This document shows, piece after piece, positions 8,891 to 16,499 of a stretch of DNA of 40,702 nucleotides. Origin of the DNA: Fibrobacter intestinalis (lineage in GTDB: Bacteria > Fibrobacterota > Fibrobacteria > Fibrobacterales > Fibrobacteraceae). The notes below the pieces were generated by a model that saw only the letters and a list, made by a program, of their open reading frames with translations, did no database searches and was not told the origin of the DNA. Within the stretch, counting starts at the first letter, position 1. Every line of letters starts with the position of its first letter. Made by a program: the position numbers and the translations under genes. The DNA lies in contig NZ_FUWU01000027.1 of the NCBI RefSeq assembly GCF_900167415.1, positions 1 to 40,702 of the forward strand. Direction: 5' to 3'.

Positions 8891-9958
8891 ATGGACTTAA
8901 AATGGTGCAATCCCGAAGCGGAATTTGAACGACTGGTCTTGGCAATCGATGTGGGCGGAACCAACACAAACATTGGACTTGTCGCCTATAAAGAAGGAAA
9001 ATTCACTCTGGTTTTAAAAGCGGACTACGCTTCTGGGAATCTTTCCGGTCTAGAAGCCCCGATTACGGAAACCCTTCACATTGCCGCCGAAAAACGCGCG
9101 GACTTGAAACCCAGCCATTGTTGCATCAGTGCCGCCGGGCCCGTTTCCGAAAATCGCTGCGTCATGACAAATCTCTCCTGGCGCGTGGACGGAAACGAAC
9201 TCACCACAAAACTCGGCATTCCCGTTCTGGTCGTCAATGATTTTGTCGCCATCAGCTACGGCATTCCGACTTTGAACGTAAACGATTCGGAACAGATTTA
9301 CAAAATGCCCCATTTAGACGGCACCACTCCCGATTCCAAGCCTTCCACAAAAGCGGTCATCGGACCGGGAACCGGAATGGGCGTATCCTTTTTGGTTTTC
9401 GACGGGAAAAAATACATCCCGGCAAGTTCCGAAGGCGGGCATATCTCATTTGCGCCGTTCGACAAAGATTCCCAGGATTTCAGAGACTACATGCAAAAGC
9501 GCATCGGCCAAGTTCCCGGCGTAGAACCGCTCTGCGCAGGGCAAGGGCTTGCGCACCTGTATGAATGGTGGCGCGACACCCGCGGCATTCCGGACAACGA
9601 CGCCTTCCGGAAAATTGAAGCGACCGATTGGAGCGACCGCCCCAAATACATCAGCCGGGCAAGCGATACCGATCCCGTCGCCGCAGAAATGATGACTCTC
9701 TGGGTCAAAATGCTCGCCCGTTACGCCAGCGACGTCTGCGCCATGCTCTTGCCTTTCGGCGGATTCTACCTTGCCGGCGGAGCCATGCAAAAAGATTTGC
9801 GCTGGCTCATCAAAGAAAACCTGTTCATGAAATATTTTGAACAAAATTACAACCCGAACATCTTGCCGCTTTTGAAGAAAATGCCGATCTATGTCATCAA
9901 GGATTACAGCATCAGTTTATACGGCGCAGCAAACGCCAGCGTAAACCTGCAAAATTAA
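8891..9958 (+). CDS. glk: Glucokinase (Glk family)
   Basis: 355 residues. The N-terminal phosphate-binding motif LAIDVGGTNTNIGL, the sugar-site region LVVNDFVAISYG, the loop IGPGTGMGVSFL and SSEGGHISFAP are those of the bacterial ROK-unrelated glucokinase family (PF02685 type). It phosphorylates glucose with ATP to glucose-6-phosphate in the cytoplasm, feeding glycolysis with the products of cellulose breakdown. TGGAG lies 5 bases before the ATG. It stands alone between the divergent GH9 gene and a terminator. Confidence 0.88.
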   Translation: MDLKWCNPEAEFERLVLAIDVGGTNTNIGLVAYKEGKFTLVLKADYASGNLSGLEAPITETLHIAAEKRADLKPSHCCISAAGPVSENRCVMTNLSWRVDGNELTTKLGIPVLVVNDFVAISYGIPTLNVNDSEQIYKMPHLDGTTPDSKPSTKAVIGPGTGMGVSFLVFDGKKYIPASSEGGHISFAPFDKDSQDFRDYMQKRIGQVPGVEPLCAGQGLAHLYEWWRDTRGIPDNDAFRKIEATDWSDRPKYISRASDTDPVAAEMMTLWVKMLARYASDVCAMLLPFGGFYLAGGAMQKDLRWLIKENLFMKYFEQNYNPNILPLLKKMPIYVIKDYSISLYGAANASVNLQN

Positions 9959-9968
9959 CATTCCCAAA

Positions 9969-10010
9969 AAGAAAAGCTCGACAATTTTTTGCCGGGCTTT
10001 CTTGTTTTTA
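9969..10010 (+). terminator. Rho-independent terminator after glucokinase
   Basis: An imperfect hairpin (AGAAAAGCTCG pairing with CGGGCTTTCT, one bulged A and one G-U pair) is followed by TTGTTTTTA, 10 bases after the glucokinase stop. Confidence 0.7.
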
Positions 10011-10018
10011 AACCCATA

Positions 10019-10133
10019 GCGTTGCCCGCCTGCGGCGTGCCGTGCCCTCGCGTTATCGCCGCACATTCTGCGCGCCGTCCGTTCAGCCAGCCTTCGGCGA
10101 GTCCGAACCCGTCCGGGCTTCGGTCACTAACGC
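10019..10133 (-). repeat. Dispersed structured repeat, copy 1
   Basis: This GC-rich 115-base segment matches, in reverse orientation, the segment at 32332-32458. On the minus strand it begins GCGTTAGTGACCG and after about 80 bases reads CGGCGATAACGC, so the ends of the core can pair as an outer stem, with further internal hairpins such as CCCGGACGGG. It begins about 10 bases downstream of the stop codon of the acetyltransferase-like gene at 10144. See the finding on this element. Confidence 0.75.
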
Positions 10134-10143
10134 CATTTCAAAA

Positions 10144-10896
10144 TCAAAATTCTTTCAACACGCCCAATGCGCGCTCAATGGTCTCCCGCCCAATCCCGAA
10201 AATCGCATTCAACTTTTCGATTCGCTCCGACGGAGCAATTTGTTCCAAACGCGAACCGTTCTTATCACGAACAAGCAAGTTTCCTTTTTGATAATAATAC
10301 TGGATGCCGTTTTTTCTATCGAGTTTGTTCAACACCGGATAAGTCATCATTTCCTTATCAAACGATGCGCTCCAGTGTTTTTGAAATTCCTGTTCGCCAA
10401 CTCCCCGAATATCAAATTCAAAACGCAATTTCAGCGGTCCCTTGGCAGAACCCGTGAAAAGCCCGAGAACGCCGTTAAAAAGTTCCAAGCGCACCGCATT
10501 CGGAACCAGCGGGAAAAATGCCTGCGTCTTTTGCATCGGAATTTCGGCAGGGATTTCCAACGGATCAAAAATCAAATAGCCGGGATCCAACAGATAGCGC
10601 TTTTCGGAAAGCGGCAAAAGCAATGCGCAGTGCACATTCTTTTCAATACGCTTGTCGCCCATCAAAAGTTTCGGCTTGTATCCCATGCGAAGAAGTTCCT
10701 GATATAAATGCCAGGTCAAACTGAAGCACGTTCCGCCGCCCATCCAGGCGTCCAAATCATTTTCATAACTGTCGTCCAATTTGCGTGCCGCATCAGCGCT
10801 TTTCGCTTGAGAATAGCGGATGATTTTTGTCAGATTTTCGTAGGTGACATGAGAAACGCGTTCACAGAGATCGAGAATTTCTTTTTGCATAGCCAT
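10144..10896 (-). CDS. Arylamine N-acetyltransferase/transglutaminase-like cysteine enzyme
   Basis: About 250 residues. The motif WMGGGTCFSLTWHLYQELL places a nucleophilic Cys in the context seen in arylamine N-acetyltransferases and related papain-fold enzymes. It is followed by a His (NVHCALLLP) and an Asp (YLLDPGYLIF), giving a plausible Cys-His-Asp triad. The acyl acceptor cannot be told from the sequence. ATG 10896 (MAMQKEILD) is chosen; ATG 10890 and TTG 10938 are alternatives, none with a strong ribosome site. It lies downstream of the aldolase gene but a terminator separates the two, so it may have its own promoter. Confidence 0.65.
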   Translation of the reverse strand: MAMQKEILDLCERVSHVTYENLTKIIRYSQAKSADAARKLDDSYENDLDAWMGGGTCFSLTWHLYQELLRMGYKPKLLMGDKRIEKNVHCALLLPLSEKRYLLDPGYLIFDPLEIPAEIPMQKTQAFFPLVPNAVRLELFNGVLGLFTGSAKGPLKLRFEFDIRGVGEQEFQKHWSASFDKEMMTYPVLNKLDRKNGIQYYYQKGNLLVRDKNGSRLEQIAPSERIEKLNAIFGIGRETIERALGVLKEF

Positions 10897-10994
10897 TTCG
10901 ATAAAGTCCAATATCCAAGTCAAATTTATTATTTTCAACGAAATCCATTTTAGCTTTATCGAGAGCGGTCAATAGCCAAAATTCCGTGAATTTA

Positions 10995-11016
10995 AAAAGC
11001 CGCTTTGCAGCGGCTT
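10995..11016 (-). terminator. Rho-independent terminator after the aldolase-like gene
   Basis: On the minus strand AAGCCGCT and AGCGGCTT form a perfect 8-bp stem with a 4-base loop, followed by T residues and AAATT. It begins about 20 bases after the aldolase stop codon. Confidence 0.85.
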
Positions 11017-11034
11017 CGTTTTCCTTTTCAACTG

Positions 11035-11985
11035 TTAGATGTTCAATTCGTTCATCATCATTTCGTAGAACTTTCGATACATATCCTTTTCCGGTCCCTT
11101 GCGGAAATCGATCGCCGAAGACGGATGCAAGTTCAAAGAACCCGTAATCATTTGCGGAATGATATAGCCCCATTCGTATTTCTGGCGAAGCGGCACAAAC
11201 AATTCCGTAATCGCATCCAATACGGGACGCACATCGTATTTGGGATTCTTTAAGAAACTCAAAAGAAGTTCCGTTGTGCAGTTTCCCGCGCCGCGACCCA
11301 TTCCCGTTACCGTGCAATCCAGATAATCCACATGATTGATAATCGCCTGAATCGTATTGCCGAAAGCGAGCTGCTGGTTGTTATGCCCGTGGAATCCGAA
11401 CTTTTTCGTTTTTACGTGTTCCCGGTAGCGTTTCACGGACTGGTCAATGTCTTCCTGATAGAAATGTCCAAAGGAGTCCACCAGATAAAGGACGTCCGCC
11501 TTGCACTCGTTTTCCACCTGGTCAAGCGCTTCATCGAGTTCCGGACCGCGATCGCGACTGACAGCCATAATATTCAAGGTCGTTTCATAGCCCATATCAT
11601 GGAAGGTGTTCACCAAGTCGATGCCCTTGTCGATATTCTTCACGTAGCTCGCCACGCGGAACATCTGGTATGGAGATTCGGAAGCGGGTTTGATCGCTTT
11701 CAAATTGACACGGCCGACATCCGCCATCACGGCAAATTTCACAGAGCTTTCAATGCCGTCGCGCACTTTCCAAAGCAAATCGTCATCGCAGAACTTCCAC
11801 GGACCGTAATCTTTCGGGTCAAAAAGATCGGGAGAATTTTTGTAGCCCATTTCCATGTAGTCCACGCCGGCAACGGTCAAAAGCTGATAAAGGCGACGGA
11901 CAAATTCCAAACTGAAATCGTGCTTGTTTACAAGGCCACCATCACGGATGGTGCAATCGAGAACTTTAATAGAAGGATAGTACAT
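11035..11985 (-). CDS. HMGL-like (DRE-TIM) aldolase family protein
   Basis: 316 residues from ATG 11985, which has AAAGGAA about 6 bases upstream; the longer start at 12006 has no ribosome site. Motifs of the DRE-TIM metallolyase fold are present: KVLDCTIRDGG at the N-terminus (metal and catalytic residues) and FGFHGHNNQQLAFGNT, with the HxH metal ligands, near residue 200. VTGMGRGAGNCTTE is the conserved Gly-rich and Asn-containing loop. Relatives include 4-hydroxy-2-oxovalerate aldolase, HMG-CoA lyase and isopropylmalate synthase. The closest pattern is the aldolase branch, but the substrate is unknown. A terminator follows directly. Confidence 0.8.
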   Translation of the reverse strand: MYYPSIKVLDCTIRDGGLVNKHDFSLEFVRRLYQLLTVAGVDYMEMGYKNSPDLFDPKDYGPWKFCDDDLLWKVRDGIESSVKFAVMADVGRVNLKAIKPASESPYQMFRVASYVKNIDKGIDLVNTFHDMGYETTLNIMAVSRDRGPELDEALDQVENECKADVLYLVDSFGHFYQEDIDQSVKRYREHVKTKKFGFHGHNNQQLAFGNTIQAIINHVDYLDCTVTGMGRGAGNCTTELLLSFLKNPKYDVRPVLDAITELFVPLRQKYEWGYIIPQMITGSLNLHPSSAIDFRKGPEKDMYRKFYEMMMNELNI

Positions 11986-12006
11986 TTGAATTCCTTTTCC
12001 CGCCAT

Positions 12007-12381
12007 GCGGGATTTCTATGACAACGGAAAGATAAATCGCTTTTGGGCAAAATCCAATAGGTGATTCAAAGATTTTCCAAAATTCTTTATTTTATACGCA
12101 ATTTGTGCGTAGAATGACTAAATATTTCAAATTTTATTAAAATTTAGCCAATCTTGTTTTTTTGCAAAAAAACAATTCAGACATTCAGAAGAGCTTCAAC
12201 AGCTTTTCCTCTCACTATTTTCAAAAGAAATTTTATTTAGTCAATGTTTTATATTTGTTTTCAACGCAAAATTTGCGTTGAAAATACACAAACAACCGAT
12301 GCTACTCTAGGTAAATAGTTTTAAATTTAAACGGAAAGTTGACAACAACTTTAGCCATCCCAGCTAGAAAGGAAGCCCTCC
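12007..12381. promoter_or_regulatory. AT-rich divergent regulatory region with two related palindromes
   Basis: 375 bases without a gene between the divergent aldolase and lipoprotein genes. Two inverted repeats share an ACGCAA...TTGCGT core: TACGCA/TGCGTA at 12095-12111, and a long perfect one at 12258-12284 with 13-bp arms TTTTCAACGCAAA and TTTGCGTTGAAAA around one A. A TATATT at 12250-12255 could be a -10 box whose start point falls inside the second palindrome, so it would act as an operator or as a 5' stem-loop of the lipoprotein mRNA. Confidence 0.5.
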
Positions 12382-13971
12382 ATGAAAGCGACAAAATTTT
12401 GCAAGCAAGCGGCTATTCTCCTCTCCATTTTCGCCCTGAACGCCTGTTTCGACAGCGGCTCCGCAACAGGAAACGTTCCTGCGGATTCCGATACAGCGAT
12501 GGAATGTACAGCTAAAAAAATAGAGGGAGGCTCCGATTTTGAATTTATCTGCAACGGAACGGTCGTAGGCTCCATCGGGAATCTTGCGGAAAGCTCCTGC
12601 AAGTTCGAGGAACTCGGCGACAGTACAGGCTATGAAATCATCTGCGGAAGCGATACGCTCGGCACTTTCTATGGTTCGCTTGCGGACACGATTCCCACAA
12701 CCGATTCGACGACGGCGAATCCCGCCAAATGCTCGGAAGGGGATCTTTTCCTACAGGCAACCACCGCAAAAAAATACGTCTGTTTCCATGAAACGTGGAA
12801 AGCGGCGGACTCGCTGGATGTCCTCACCATTTGGGCATACGACACCTACGGAATTGCTTGCAACGATTCGAACAAGGGGGAAATTATCCAAGGAAAAATC
12901 TCCGGGCTGGACAAGGTTTGCAAATCGAGCGGTTGGGCAAGCCCCAATCAAGCGGATTACGCGATGGAAGGTCAAAAATGCACTGCGGAAAACGAGGGAA
13001 AAATAGAGGAGAGTAAAATTTCCGAAGAATATTACAAATGCGAGAACGGTTCCTGGATTCAATCTTACAGACTGGACTACGATACGCAAGATAAAACATG
13101 CGACGAATCGAACGAGGGCGAAATAATCGAAGTAAATCACTACAAATCTTGCGTTCACTATATCACTTCGACAAATTACTACAAATGCAGCCAAAACAAT
13201 TGGCAATATTTGTCTTTGCTAGAAAGGGACATCTACGAGGGAATGATCTGCGATTCTTCGAACATCGGGAAAATGGAAATTGGCCCTTACAGCAACATCG
13301 CCTATGTATGCCAGAAAAACGGATGGGAAGAACTCGTTTCCGAAATGTCCTGGTACGGCAACGCCAGTGAATTCCGAGTAAAGACGGAATACAACCAGTA
13401 CAGTGAAAACGCTGGTGGATGGTTCGTGTACTCGGACAGCTCTCTCGGAGGAAATTCAAGAATCAAATGGCCGGTGGAAACCGGGAACGAATACGATGAC
13501 AAGGCTCTGGATCCGGTTATCGAGCATTGCAATGGTCTTTGCGGCGAATTCGTTCTGGGCGACTCTTTGCATTTTAACGACAGCAGCTATCAAAAACCTT
13601 TCATCGGCGTCGGATTCAACGTCACGGACAGCGATACCGTCGGCGGGGATATTACCGGTTGGGGCGGAATCAGCATCGCCTACAGCGGTCCGGCAGCAAT
13701 CATTGAATTAGTCCCTGAAAATGAAAAAAACTATCTGGAAAGCGACAACTATTTTGCAAATATCCCCCGTCAGGGCAGCATAAACGCCATAAAAATTTCT
13801 TGGAACGATTTTAACTCTTGGGCGAGCCTTGATAGTCAAACAGAAGTTCCCCTGAACGAATTTTTGAAAAAAGTCGTCGCCATCAGAATCTACACACAAC
13901 TCGAACCGGGATCCATCGAATCTTTCAAAATCATGGCCATCGGCTCCTACAACACACCGGTTTATTATTAG
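12382..13971 (+). CDS. Large lipoprotein with Cys-containing repeats and a CBM-like C-terminal domain
   Basis: 529 residues. Signal peptide with lipobox (IFALNAC at about residue 22), AAAGGA upstream of the ATG. The middle (about 120-320) is made of four or five degenerate repeats of roughly 40-50 residues, each with a pattern like CxxxNxGxI... then a Tyr-x-Cys and a Gly/Asn-Trp pair (for example KCENGSWIQ, VCQKNGWEE). The last 190 residues form a beta-rich domain (GGWFVYSDSSLGGNSRIKWP, GVGFNV, ISIAYSG, IRIYTQLEPGSIESFKIMAIG) resembling galactose-binding or CBM11-like jelly rolls. A cell-surface role in binding carbohydrate is inferred. The gene ends 18 bases before the Fic-like gene. Confidence 0.7.
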   Translation: MKATKFCKQAAILLSIFALNACFDSGSATGNVPADSDTAMECTAKKIEGGSDFEFICNGTVVGSIGNLAESSCKFEELGDSTGYEIICGSDTLGTFYGSLADTIPTTDSTTANPAKCSEGDLFLQATTAKKYVCFHETWKAADSLDVLTIWAYDTYGIACNDSNKGEIIQGKISGLDKVCKSSGWASPNQADYAMEGQKCTAENEGKIEESKISEEYYKCENGSWIQSYRLDYDTQDKTCDESNEGEIIEVNHYKSCVHYITSTNYYKCSQNNWQYLSLLERDIYEGMICDSSNIGKMEIGPYSNIAYVCQKNGWEELVSEMSWYGNASEFRVKTEYNQYSENAGGWFVYSDSSLGGNSRIKWPVETGNEYDDKALDPVIEHCNGLCGEFVLGDSLHFNDSSYQKPFIGVGFNVTDSDTVGGDITGWGGISIAYSGPAAIIELVPENEKNYLESDNYFANIPRQGSINAIKISWNDFNSWASLDSQTEVPLNEFLKKVVAIRIYTQLEPGSIESFKIMAIGSYNTPVYY

Positions 13972-13989
13972 GTATATTGTTCAGCGAAA

Positions 13990-14982
13990 ATGCTCTATAT
14001 TTACCAATATCCCGATTGGACAAAATTCCGTTACAAGCAAAAGGTAACCACTTCGCTTGGGCGCGTCCGGATGGCACAAGGTTATTTGACGGGAATCGCT
14101 TCCCTGGCTCTGGACAAGTGCGACGCAGAGGAATGTTCCCGCAGGGATTTGGCGGCATCCTTCGAAGCGGAATCGGCAGAACTTTCAAAAAAAGCTTTCG
14201 ATACCTTCATGGGGGCTTCCCGGAATTTTCAAAAAGAAATCTCCGAAGAAAACCTGCTCGAATGGCACGCAGCCTGCATAAAAGGCGGCGGGCATTTTAG
14301 GACTTCTGAAAGCGCGGAACCCGGAGTGGAACCGGAGCGCATCGCAAAGGAAATTTCCCTTTTTCTGAAATTTTTCAATGCGGCAGAAATGGACTATGTA
14401 TTAAAAGCGGCCATCGCGCATTTCTGGTTTCTCACCATCTGCCCTTTTGAAAAAGGGAACAAAGCTATTGCCGGACTTCTTTCCGACATCCAACTTTCCC
14501 GTAGCGAAAATTCGCACAATCGGTTTTACTCCCTGTTTTCCGAACTATTGAAAAATCCTGCGGATTATGCCGAAAAACTTTTAAAAGTTCAGCAAGGGGA
14601 CGGGGAAATTACAGAATGGCTTTTGTGGTTCATCGAAAAATTAAATGCCGCTATAGAGTGCGCCACCAATCATTTTTCGCCACAATTTTCAGAGGCGGCA
14701 ATGTCGCTATCCATTGAAGGAATTGCTCTTTCCGACCGTAAAATGCGCCTCTTGAAAATTTTGCGCCAAGACAACGGTTTCCTGCAAAACTCTTCTGTGG
14801 AAATTTCCTCATCGGAATGGGCAAAACTATCCGGCATTTCGCACGATTCCGCCTTACGCGATTTGATGGACCTCGTTGAAAAAGGAATCCTCAAAAAAAC
14901 AAAGGCAAAAGGCCGCAGCACCAGATATCGGCTGGTCGGTATTTCTAGCCAAGATGAAAAAAAGGAATTTATATACAAATGA
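13990..14982 (+). CDS. Degenerate Fic/DUF4172 protein with C-terminal winged helix
   Basis: 330 residues. The N-terminus LYIYQYPDWTKFRYK is the DUF4172 signature that precedes Fic domains. The Fic core region AHFWFLTICPFEKGNKAIAG aligns with the canonical HPFxxGNGRxxR active site, but the catalytic His is Cys151, the GNGR is GNKA and the final Arg is Gly162. AMP transfer should therefore be lost. The surrounding fold is well kept (for example RFYSLFSELLKNPADYAEKL). The C-terminus (about 240-320, KLSGISHDSALRDLMDLVEKG) is a winged helix-turn-helix of the kind found in Fic-HTH proteins. It probably acts as a DNA-binding or regulatory protein. It is likely in one operon with the lipoprotein 18 bases upstream. 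Confidence 0.82.
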   Translation: MLYIYQYPDWTKFRYKQKVTTSLGRVRMAQGYLTGIASLALDKCDAEECSRRDLAASFEAESAELSKKAFDTFMGASRNFQKEISEENLLEWHAACIKGGGHFRTSESAEPGVEPERIAKEISLFLKFFNAAEMDYVLKAAIAHFWFLTICPFEKGNKAIAGLLSDIQLSRSENSHNRFYSLFSELLKNPADYAEKLLKVQQGDGEITEWLLWFIEKLNAAIECATNHFSPQFSEAAMSLSIEGIALSDRKMRLLKILRQDNGFLQNSSVEISSSEWAKLSGISHDSALRDLMDLVEKGILKKTKAKGRSTRYRLVGISSQDEKKEFIYK

Positions 14983-15122
14983 ATCCTTGGAGGCCTGGAA
15001 TTTCCGCTTCTCCAAGTTGCTTCAGTCCCAACATCCCCTAAATTGCCTTGTATATTTCAAATCGGCTTCCTATACAATTTTCAATTTTTTATTTTATTTC
15101 GGCATTTACAAAAGGATTCAAT

Positions 15123-16403
15123 ATGAAACTGAACAAAGAAACCCTATGCGTTCAATCCGGATGGACTCCGAAAAAAGGAGAATCCCGGATTCTTCCGATT
15201 TACCAGAGCACGACTTTTAAATACGATACCAGCGCGCAGATGGCGGACCTTTTTGACTTGAAAGCGGACGGCTATTTTTACACTCGCCTTCAAAATCCGA
15301 CCAATGATGCCGTCGCTGCCAAAATTGCGGCACTCGAAGGCGGTGTTGCCGCGATGCTCACCAGTTCCGGTCAAGCGGCAAATTTCTACGCTATTTTCAA
15401 CATCTGCGAAGCCGGCGATCATTTTGTGAGTTCCTCTGCAATTTACGGCGGCACTTACAACCTCTTTTCCGTCACGATGAAGAAATTGGGAATTGAAGTC
15501 ACCTTTATTGATCCCGATGCTTCCGAAGAAGAAATCGACAAAGCTTTCCGACCGAATACAAAAGCCTTGTTCGGAGAAACCATTTCGAATCCGACCTGCC
15601 ACGTCACCGACATTCGAAAATTTGCCGACATCGCCCACAAGCACGGTGTTCCTTTTATCATCGACAATACATTTGCCACGCCGGTTCTCTGCCGTCCGTT
15701 TGAATTCGGAGCGGACATCGTCACGCATTCCACTACCAAATACATGGATGGGCACGCAATGACTGTAGGCGGTTGCATCGTGGATAGCGGTCGTTTCGAT
15801 TGGTCTGCGCATGCCGACAAATTTCCCGGCATGACTGAACCCGATCCCTCTTATCACGGACTCGCCTACAGCAAAGCTTTTGGAGAAAAGGGTTATATCG
15901 TCAAAGCGACCGCCCAGCTGATGCGCGATTTGGGAAGCATTCAGGCTCCCATGAATTCCTTCCTCTTGAATATCGGTTTGGAAACGCTGGCTCTCCGCAT
16001 GCCAAAACACTGCGAAAACGCCATCAAAATTGCTCAATTTTTAAGCAGCCATCCCAAAGTGGCGTGGGTCAATTATGCAGGCCTTGAAAAAGACCCTTAT
16101 CACGCTCTTGCCAAGAAACAATTCGACGGCGGCCTCCCCTGTGGCGTCATGGCGTTCGGAATCAAAGGCGGGCGGGAAGAATCCATAAAATTTATGGACT
16201 CACTGAAATTGATAGCCATCGTAACCCACGTGGCCGACGCGCGCTCTTGCGTTCTTCATCCGGCAAGCCATACCCATCGCCAGCTTTCCGACGAGCAGCT
16301 TTTGGAAGCCGGCATTCGCCCGGATTTAATCCGGCTTTCCGTGGGCATTGAAAATGCGGACGACTTGATTGCCGACTTGACGCAAGCCTTCGAAAAAATC
16401 TAA
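15123..16403 (+). CDS. metY: O-acetylhomoserine sulfhydrylase (Cys/Met metabolism PLP enzyme)
   Basis: 426 residues from ATG 15123, with AAAGGA about 8 bases upstream; an upstream in-frame ATG at 15048 lacks support. Motifs of the Cys/Met-metabolism PLP family are present: SGQAANFYAIF, SSAIYGGTYNLF, ETISNPTCHVTDI, PFIIDNTFATPVLCRPFEFGADIV and the PLP-lysine motif HSTTKYMDGH. Length and the insertion near SYHGLAY fit the homocysteine synthase (MetY) branch rather than cystathionine gamma-synthase. It would make homocysteine from O-acetylhomoserine and sulfide in methionine synthesis. It is a single gene with its own terminator. I saw no convincing SAM riboswitch in the 140 bases upstream. Confidence 0.88.
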   Translation: MKLNKETLCVQSGWTPKKGESRILPIYQSTTFKYDTSAQMADLFDLKADGYFYTRLQNPTNDAVAAKIAALEGGVAAMLTSSGQAANFYAIFNICEAGDHFVSSSAIYGGTYNLFSVTMKKLGIEVTFIDPDASEEEIDKAFRPNTKALFGETISNPTCHVTDIRKFADIAHKHGVPFIIDNTFATPVLCRPFEFGADIVTHSTTKYMDGHAMTVGGCIVDSGRFDWSAHADKFPGMTEPDPSYHGLAYSKAFGEKGYIVKATAQLMRDLGSIQAPMNSFLLNIGLETLALRMPKHCENAIKIAQFLSSHPKVAWVNYAGLEKDPYHALAKKQFDGGLPCGVMAFGIKGGREESIKFMDSLKLIAIVTHVADARSCVLHPASHTHRQLSDEQLLEAGIRPDLIRLSVGIENADDLIADLTQAFEKI

Positions 16404-16424
16404 AATGGAAATCAACTGATGAAC

Positions 16425-16455
16425 AAAAACGCAGGCGTAAAAGTCTGCGTTTTTT
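16425..16455 (+). terminator. Rho-independent terminator after metY
   Basis: AAAAACGCAG and CTGCGTTTTT form a perfect 10-bp stem around a 10-base loop, ending in a run of T, 21 bases after the metY stop. The A-rich opposite side makes it potentially bidirectional for the convergent gene. Confidence 0.88.
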
Positions 16456-16499
16456 CAAATTTAAAATTGCCAATTCCCGATAAAAATCCGCTTTAAAAT

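Noticed and set aside
10042-10707. 221-residue plus-strand ORF
   Set aside because: Its start lies in the structured repeat and the rest is antisense to the acetyltransferase-like gene.
14983-15122. SAM riboswitch upstream of metY
   Set aside because: No recognisable four-way junction or terminator/antiterminator pair in the available 140 bases.
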